NCBI GenBank assembly: GCA_048498995.1
Contig: JBEHWX010000144.1
Location: forward strand, 1-11,546
DNA: 11,546 nt
Direction: 5' to 3'
From: JBEHWX01 sp048498995
GTDB taxonomy: Bacteria > Bacteroidota > Ignavibacteria > OLB7
The notes under the pieces are model-generated. The model had not been told where the DNA came from. It did not search any database and saw only the letters and a program-made list of their open reading frames with translations. Both the position numbers and the translations under genes were made by a program. Below, piece after piece: positions 7,588-11,546 of the stretch; within the stretch, counting starts at the first letter, position 1; every line of letters begins with the position of its first letter.

Positions 7588-10296
7588 CTACTCCCGCAGG
7601 ATTTTCTGCAGCCGCTCCAGCTCCATCATCGCCTGCATCGGCGTCAGATTATTCAGGTCTATCGACGATAGCGCCGCGCGCAGCGCCTCGAGCTTCGGAT
7701 CGGCCATGGTTACCTCGAACAGCGGAGTCTGCTGATAGGAGGGGATCGCCGAGGTCTGCGCGCGCCGCGCCGACGGCCGCCCCTCGCGGCGGGCCGATAT
7801 ATCCTGACGCGACATTTCCCCGTTTCCCCGCGCGTGGGCCGCGTTGGCCAGCCCAGCCTCCACGCCGCCGATCGGATTTTCCTCGGAGGCGCTCTCCAGC
7901 TGGGTCAGAATCTCCTTGGCGCGCCGCGTCACCTCCTCCGGCAGCCCCGCCATCTGCGCCACCTGGATGCCGTAGGAGTGGTCGGCGGTCCCCGGCGAGA
8001 CCTTTCTGAGAAAAATCACCTGGTCGCCATGCTCGCGCACCTCGACCTTGTAATTACCGATCCGCTGGAAGCGCTCGGCCAGGGCGTTCAATTCGTGATA
8101 ATGAGTTGCAAAGAGGGTCCGGGCACCGATCCGCTCGTGGATATATTCGGTCATGGCCCAGGCAATGGAGATGCCATCGAACGTGGAGGTGCCACGTCCG
8201 ACCTCGTCGAGGAGAATCAGGCTCCGCTCGGTGGCGTTGTTGAGAATATTGGCCGCCTCGTGCATCTCCACCAGGAACGTGCTCTCGCCGGCGGCCAGGT
8301 TGTCCTGCGCGCCGACGCGGGTGAAGATTTTATCGACCACGCCGATGCGCGCCCGCTCGGCCGGCACGTAGGAGCCTAATTGCGCAAGGAGCACGATCAA
8401 TCCCACCTGTCGCAGATAGGATGATTTTCCCGCCATATTCGGCCCGGTGATAATCGCCACCTGCCGCTCCTCGGTGTCGACCACGGTATCGTTGGGAACG
8501 TAACGCTCGCCGGCCGGCAGCAGCGTCTCGACCACCGGATGCCGCCCTCCCACGATCTCGATCGCCGTCCCCTCCTCGATCGTCGGACGGGCATAGTTGC
8601 GGTCGCGCGCCAGGCGGGCGAACCCGACGAAGCAGTCGAGCATCGCCACCAGTTGCGCGTCGCGCAGCAGCGGCTCGCTCCGCTCGGCGGTGAACGCCTG
8701 CAGCTCGACGAACAGCTCCCGCTCCAGCGCCGCCAGCTTCTCCTCGGCGTGGAGAATCTTCTCCTCGTATTCCTTCAGCTCCGGGGTGATGTAGCGCTCG
8801 GCGTTGGCCAGGGTCTGCTTCCGGATGTAATCATCCGGCACTCTGTCGCGGTTGGCGTTGGTGATCTCGAGGTAATAGCCGAAGACGTTGTTGTAACCGA
8901 CTTTCAGCGAGGAGATGCCGCTGCGGGAGCGCTCCCGCTCCTGCAGCGCCTCCAGGTAGCTCTTGCCGCTGGCGCGCAGATCGCGCAGCTCGTCCAGCTC
9001 CGGCGAGAACCCGTCGCGGATCACGCCGCCGTCGGCGAGCATGGCCGGCGGCTCCTCCGGCAGCGCCATCGAGAGGCGCTCCAGCAGATCCTCCGGCAGC
9101 ACCAGCGAGCGGGCGATCGTCCCGAGCGTCGGCGAATCCAGGCGCGCCAGCAGCTCCATCAGCCGGGGGACGCGGTCGAGCGTGTCGCGCAGGAACCCGA
9201 GGTCGCGCGGCGTGGCGCGGCCGGTGGCCACCCGGGCCATGATCCGCTCCAGATCGCAGACGCCGCGGAGCTCCTTTTCGAGCTCCGCGGCCACGGCCGG
9301 ATCGCCGTAGAGGCTCTCGACCGCGGAAAGACGCTTCTCGATCTGCTCGCGCGATTTCAGCGGATGCAGGATCCACTTCTTCAGCAGGCGCCCACCCATC
9401 GGCGTTCCGGTCCGGTCGAGCACCGCCAGGAGCGAGCCGTGGCGGCCGCCGTCGTGCGCGGAGAAGACGATCTCCAGATTCCGCTTCGTGGCCGGATCGA
9501 GCGCGATGTAGTCGCCGTGGATGTAGCGGGTGATCTTCCGGATGTGCGGCAGCCGGGCGCGCTGCGTCTCCATCAGGTAGTGCATTACCCCGCCGGCCGC
9601 GATCGTCGCCAGGCGGAGATCCTCCAGCCCGAAGCCCTTGAGCGACTGAGTGCCGAAATGCTCCCGAAGCCGCTCGTGCGCGTAATCGTGCTCGAAGATC
9701 CAGTCCTCGAGCCGCGTGACGCGGGGCTCGGCGCTCAGACGGAGCCCGGAGACCAGCTCCCGGTTCGACCGGCGGACGATGATCTCGGCCGGACTGATCG
9801 ATTCCAGCACCTCGGCCAGCCCGTCCAGCGACGATTCGGCGGCCTGGAACTCGCCGGTGGAGATGTCGCAGAAGGCGATGCCGGCGCGATCTCCCTCGAT
9901 ATAGACGGCGGCCAGGTAGTTGTTCCGGCCGGCGTCCAGAAGCTTGTCGCTCATCGCCACGCCGGGGGTCACCACCTCGATCACGTCCCGCTTGACGATG
10001 CCGCGCGCGAACTTCGGATCCTCCAGCTGCTCGCAGACGGCGACGCGGAATCCGGCGCGGACGAGTTTGGGGAGATAATTCTCGAGCTGATGATGAGGAA
10101 ATCCGGCCAGGGGAGTCTCCCCCTCGGAGCCGTTGCCCCGCTTGGTCAGGGTGATGCCGCAGACCCGCGCGGTGGTGATGGCATCCTCCTCGAACGTCTC
10201 GAAGAAGTCCCCGAGACGGAACAGAAGTATCGTATCGGGATACTTCTCCTTGATCTGGTGATACTGCCGCATCAGCGGCGTGCGGTCCTTGGCCAT
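7588..10296 (-). CDS. mutS: DNA mismatch repair protein MutS
   Basis: The 902-residue cytoplasmic ATPase recognises mismatches and small loops and starts strand-directed repair with MutL. The mismatch-reading motif is GDFFETF, with the wedge Phe31 and Glu33 (Phe-x-Glu, as in all MutS1 proteins). The connector domain lies around 125-250, with the lever and clamp after it, including GYNNVFGYYLEIT near 467-479. The ATPase has Walker A GPNMAGKS (618-625), a signature-like STFLVEM (672-678), Walker B LILLDEVGRGTSTFDG with Asp697/Glu698, and the switch ATHYHE (730-735). QTPLF (856-860) fits a beta-clamp binding motif. Residues 869-902 form the usual C-terminal helical oligomerisation segment. Length is slightly above the usual 850-880. 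The ATG at 10296 is chosen because MAKDRTPLMRQYHQIK is the conserved beginning and AGAGGG lies nine bases upstream; an in-frame ATG 28 codons earlier adds unconserved sequence. All key residues are intact. No mutL is nearby, and the gene looks monocistronic. Confidence 0.98.
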   Translation of the reverse strand: MAKDRTPLMRQYHQIKEKYPDTILLFRLGDFFETFEEDAITTARVCGITLTKRGNGSEGETPLAGFPHHQLENYLPKLVRAGFRVAVCEQLEDPKFARGIVKRDVIEVVTPGVAMSDKLLDAGRNNYLAAVYIEGDRAGIAFCDISTGEFQAAESSLDGLAEVLESISPAEIIVRRSNRELVSGLRLSAEPRVTRLEDWIFEHDYAHERLREHFGTQSLKGFGLEDLRLATIAAGGVMHYLMETQRARLPHIRKITRYIHGDYIALDPATKRNLEIVFSAHDGGRHGSLLAVLDRTGTPMGGRLLKKWILHPLKSREQIEKRLSAVESLYGDPAVAAELEKELRGVCDLERIMARVATGRATPRDLGFLRDTLDRVPRLMELLARLDSPTLGTIARSLVLPEDLLERLSMALPEEPPAMLADGGVIRDGFSPELDELRDLRASGKSYLEALQERERSRSGISSLKVGYNNVFGYYLEITNANRDRVPDDYIRKQTLANAERYITPELKEYEEKILHAEEKLAALERELFVELQAFTAERSEPLLRDAQLVAMLDCFVGFARLARDRNYARPTIEEGTAIEIVGGRHPVVETLLPAGERYVPNDTVVDTEERQVAIITGPNMAGKSSYLRQVGLIVLLAQLGSYVPAERARIGVVDKIFTRVGAQDNLAAGESTFLVEMHEAANILNNATERSLILLDEVGRGTSTFDGISIAWAMTEYIHERIGARTLFATHYHELNALAERFQRIGNYKVEVREHGDQVIFLRKVSPGTADHSYGIQVAQMAGLPEEVTRRAKEILTQLESASEENPIGGVEAGLANAAHARGNGEMSRQDISARREGRPSARRAQTSAIPSYQQTPLFEVTMADPKLEALRAALSSIDLNNLTPMQAMMELERLQKILRE

Positions 10297-10305
10297 GTAA
10301 CTCTG

Positions 10306-10311
10306 CCCTCT
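10306..10311 (-). promoter_or_regulatory. Ribosome binding site of mutS
   Basis: AGAGGG on the minus strand lies nine bases before the ATG at 10296 and supports that start over the longer in-frame alternative at 10380. Confidence 0.55.
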
Positions 10312-10491
10312 GCGATCGGCTGCGATTTCAGACGAAAAACGGAAGATACCACCCGGTGCCGACCTGGAAGCCGGCGGCAATCATCTTTGACAATGCGGGT
10401 CGGCCCGGCGCTCCGGGGCCCGAAAAAAAATGCGCGACGGACGGGGAGGGGAGGAGATGATCAGGCGGAATTTCGTGCGCGATCTTCACGC

Positions 10492-10512
10492 CGCGTGACG
10501 CGCGGTCACGCG
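10492..10512. repeat. Perfect inverted repeat with 8-bp arms
   Basis: CGCGTGAC and GTCACGCG are separated by five bases (GCGCG). The symmetry is perfect over both arms. It lies about 200 bases upstream of mutS. It could be an operator for a dimeric regulator or a hairpin in an upstream transcript. No long T run follows on either strand, so it is a poor terminator candidate. Confidence 0.5.
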
Positions 10513-10581
10513 TTTCCCTTCACGGTCGGCGCCGGCCAGCCCCATGGTTGGTGGCGCGCAGTGTAGGTATTCACCGCAATT

Positions 10582-10609
10582 CCCGCAATGATACGCCCGC
10601 AATGATACG
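10582..10609. repeat. Tandem duplication of a 14-bp unit
   Basis: The unit CCCGCAATGATACG occurs twice head to tail without mismatch, followed by two more C. A partial third unit (ACCGCAATT) lies just before it at 10573-10581. It looks like a slippage product in non-coding DNA. Confidence 0.8.
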
Positions 10610-10934
10610 CCGAAGGATCTCCCCACGCCACGCGGGAGGCGCCCCCGCGCATGTTGCAGACTGTTGCGGGGCATCCGACGACTGTCTACTTTTTCGCGGC
10701 CGCGAATGGCGTGGATCCGACGGTATCGGCAACATGGAAGGCTTCCGAGCATCGACGACGGATTCGGATGATGCCGTGGCCGGCGAAGAGCACATCGTGA
10801 TGGCCATCGCGCTCGTTCTCTCCACTTCCTCGCTTCGAGCCGCGATGGAATGTCCCGTCGGCGGCCACGTGGCGGGAGGGAAGACGAAAACTACGTCCCC
10901 CCCAACACTCCCTATTCCCGTGGAGCATGCGGCA

Positions 10935-11303
10935 ATGCGACGGATGATTGCTCTGGTTACCTGCATCACGGCACTCTGCGCCGGCGCCATCTCCGCGCGG
11001 GCGGCCGCTCACGTGGACGTGATCAATCTCCCCTGTGGGGGAGTCATCGTCACCGAATTCGACGACCGAGGATGTCTCGTGCGTCAATGGGGACGGGATT
11101 GCGCGGGAGAGCGGTGGTTGAAGAGCTATGCGACCAGACCACGCGCCGCCGACCCCGACCTGATCTACAACGGGATCCATGAGGGATTCCTGGCCGGCTC
11201 GTACTACTACCTCAAGTTCGTTTACGATCCGGCAACCGGCGCCGTCGGCGCGGCATGGGGGCAGATGACGAACGGAACGTACTACGAGGCAGTCGTCGAG
11301 TAG
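10935..11303 (+). CDS. Small exported protein of unknown function
   Basis: The protein has 122 residues. The ATG at 10935 is chosen because GGAG lies nine bases upstream and the first residues form a signal peptide (MRRMIALVTC, hydrophobic stretch, then ISARAAA, cleavage likely after about residue 25). There is no lipobox cysteine at the cleavage site, so it should be a soluble periplasmic or secreted protein. The mature part of about 97 residues has three cysteines (34, 47, 56) in its first third and an aromatic, glycine-rich second half (GFLAGSYYYLKFVYDP, near 84-99) ending GTYYEAVVE. The composition suggests a small beta-rich domain. The frame stays open upstream, but that part lacks conserved-looking sequence. 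I recognise no family. It is transcribed away from mutS and is followed by palindromic repeats. The signal peptide, ribosome binding site and normal codon use make it likely to be real. Confidence 0.65.
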   Translation: MRRMIALVTCITALCAGAISARAAAHVDVINLPCGGVIVTEFDDRGCLVRQWGRDCAGERWLKSYATRPRAADPDLIYNGIHEGFLAGSYYYLKFVYDPATGAVGAAWGQMTNGTYYEAVVE

Positions 11304-11378
11304 CGAGAGCCAGGTGTGAGCCACGAATGCTCCGTACCATGGGCGGCGTATCCCCCCGGCCACGCACCGAAACCATGA

Positions 11379-11457
11379 CGCACGCTGAAGACGTGCGCCT
11401 ACCCCCCGAGCCTCGGACGCACCGCACTGGTAGGCGCAGCTCTTCAGGCTGCGCCGG
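11379..11457. repeat. Palindromic interspersed repeat, copy 1
   Basis: A unit of 79 bp has two 19-base arms (11385-11403 and 11429-11447) that pair at 17 of 19 positions. The arms are CTGAAGACGTGCGCCTACC and GGTAGGCGCAGCTCTTCAG. The 25-base loop contains a smaller inverted repeat (CCGAG-C-CTCGG). It lies about 75 bases after the stop of the small exported-protein gene. It resembles REP-type extragenic palindromes, although its family is not identified. Confidence 0.8.
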
Positions 11458-11468
11458 AATCGGCACCG

Positions 11469-11546
11469 CGCACGCTGAAGACGTGCGCCTACCCCCGAGC
11501 CTCGGACGCACCGCACTGGTAGGCGCAGCTCTTCAGGCTGCGCCGG
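11469..11546. repeat. Palindromic interspersed repeat, copy 2
   Basis: A second copy lies in the same orientation, starting 90 bases after copy 1. It is identical to copy 1 except for one C fewer in the C run of the loop (five instead of six). Its arms are at 11475-11493 and 11518-11536. It reaches the end of the window, so further copies may follow. Confidence 0.8.

Larger units (their letters stand above)
10312..10934. other. Intergenic region between divergent mutS and the small exported-protein gene
   Basis: About 620 bases hold no convincing gene. Open frames on both strands overlap here but have arginine-rich or low-complexity translations and no ribosome binding site. Notable items are a run of eight A (10423-10430), the inverted repeat at 10492-10512 and the tandem duplication at 10582-10609. 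A perfect TTGACA at 10387-10392 (plus) has no -10 partner. I see no convincing promoter for either flanking gene. Confidence 0.5.

Noticed and set aside
10297..10380. 28-residue N-terminal extension of MutS
   Set aside because: The conserved MutS beginning is at MAKDRTPLMRQYH, with a ribosome binding site directly upstream; the extension is not family-like.
10387..10392. Perfect TTGACA as a plus-strand -35 box
   Set aside because: The position 17 bases downstream is GC-rich with no -10 box, and the nearest plus-strand gene starts about 540 bases away.
10423..10430. Run of eight A read as T8 of a minus-strand terminator
   Set aside because: No stem precedes it on the minus strand, and it lies upstream of mutS with no minus-strand gene ending there.
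8539..10566. 675-codon plus-strand frame as a gene
   Set aside because: Antisense shadow of mutS in the same register; no recognisable protein features.
10486..10752. 88-residue minus-strand frame with a CGNCGEYLHC cysteine cluster
   Set aside because: The cysteine cluster is a translation of the GC-rich repeats at 10573-10609; the rest is arginine-rich with no ribosome binding site.
10686..11516. 276-residue minus-strand frame with repeated VGARLQRA
   Set aside because: It is antisense to the small exported protein and begins inside the palindromic repeats; the repeated peptide is only a reading of those repeats.
11379..11546. CRISPR array
   Set aside because: Only two units, each a long inverted repeat of about 79 bp with an 11-base spacer, and no cas genes; this is not repeat-spacer architecture.

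Overview
The window is GC-rich and carries four genes: two very long tandem genes for secreted surface proteins, mutS, and a small secreted protein of unknown function. I would place the organism in the FCB group (Bacteroidota, Chlorobi, Kapabacteria, Ignavibacteria and relatives). Two things point there: the C-terminal module of the complete surface protein looks like a type IX secretion (T9SS type A) sorting domain, and the MutS N-terminal half reads like the MutS of that group. The high GC favours a GC-rich lineage over a typical Bacteroidota. This is inference; no rRNA or tRNA gene is visible to settle it.

Layout. Positions 1-2838 (minus strand) hold the first 946 codons of a large secreted protein whose 3' end lies outside the window. 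Positions 2839-3408 are non-coding and hold a leader able to fold into consecutive short hairpins and an AT-rich island with two palindromes. A strong intrinsic terminator at 3409-3447 ends the next gene. Positions 3497-7171 (minus) hold a complete 1,224-residue paralogue of the first protein, with a good ribosome binding site and a sigma70-like promoter at 7221-7250. Positions 7251-7556 show no gene. mutS lies at 7588-10296 (minus, 902 residues, intact). Positions 10297-10934 are non-coding, with an 8-bp-arm inverted repeat and a 14-bp tandem duplication. Positions 10935-11303 (plus) encode a 122-residue exported protein. From 11379 to the right edge lie two copies of a palindromic repeat of about 79 bp.

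The two large proteins share a plan: signal peptide, an N-terminal beta-rich domain of about 230-240 residues, a chain of Ig-like (choice-of-anchor D / ASH-Hydin type) domains and, at least in the complete one, a C-terminal sorting domain. They are collinear, show no net indel at three aligned points in the right-hand part, and reach 53 of 55 identical bases in one stretch. They are therefore tandem duplicates, possibly kept similar by local gene conversion. Each appears to be its own transcription unit. MutS is an ordinary mismatch-repair housekeeping gene with no visible functional link to its neighbours. I see no defence system, CRISPR array, insertion sequence or prophage. The most unusual items are the tandem giant surface proteins with their repeated motif, the structured leader of the first one, the terminal palindromic repeats and the orphan exported protein.
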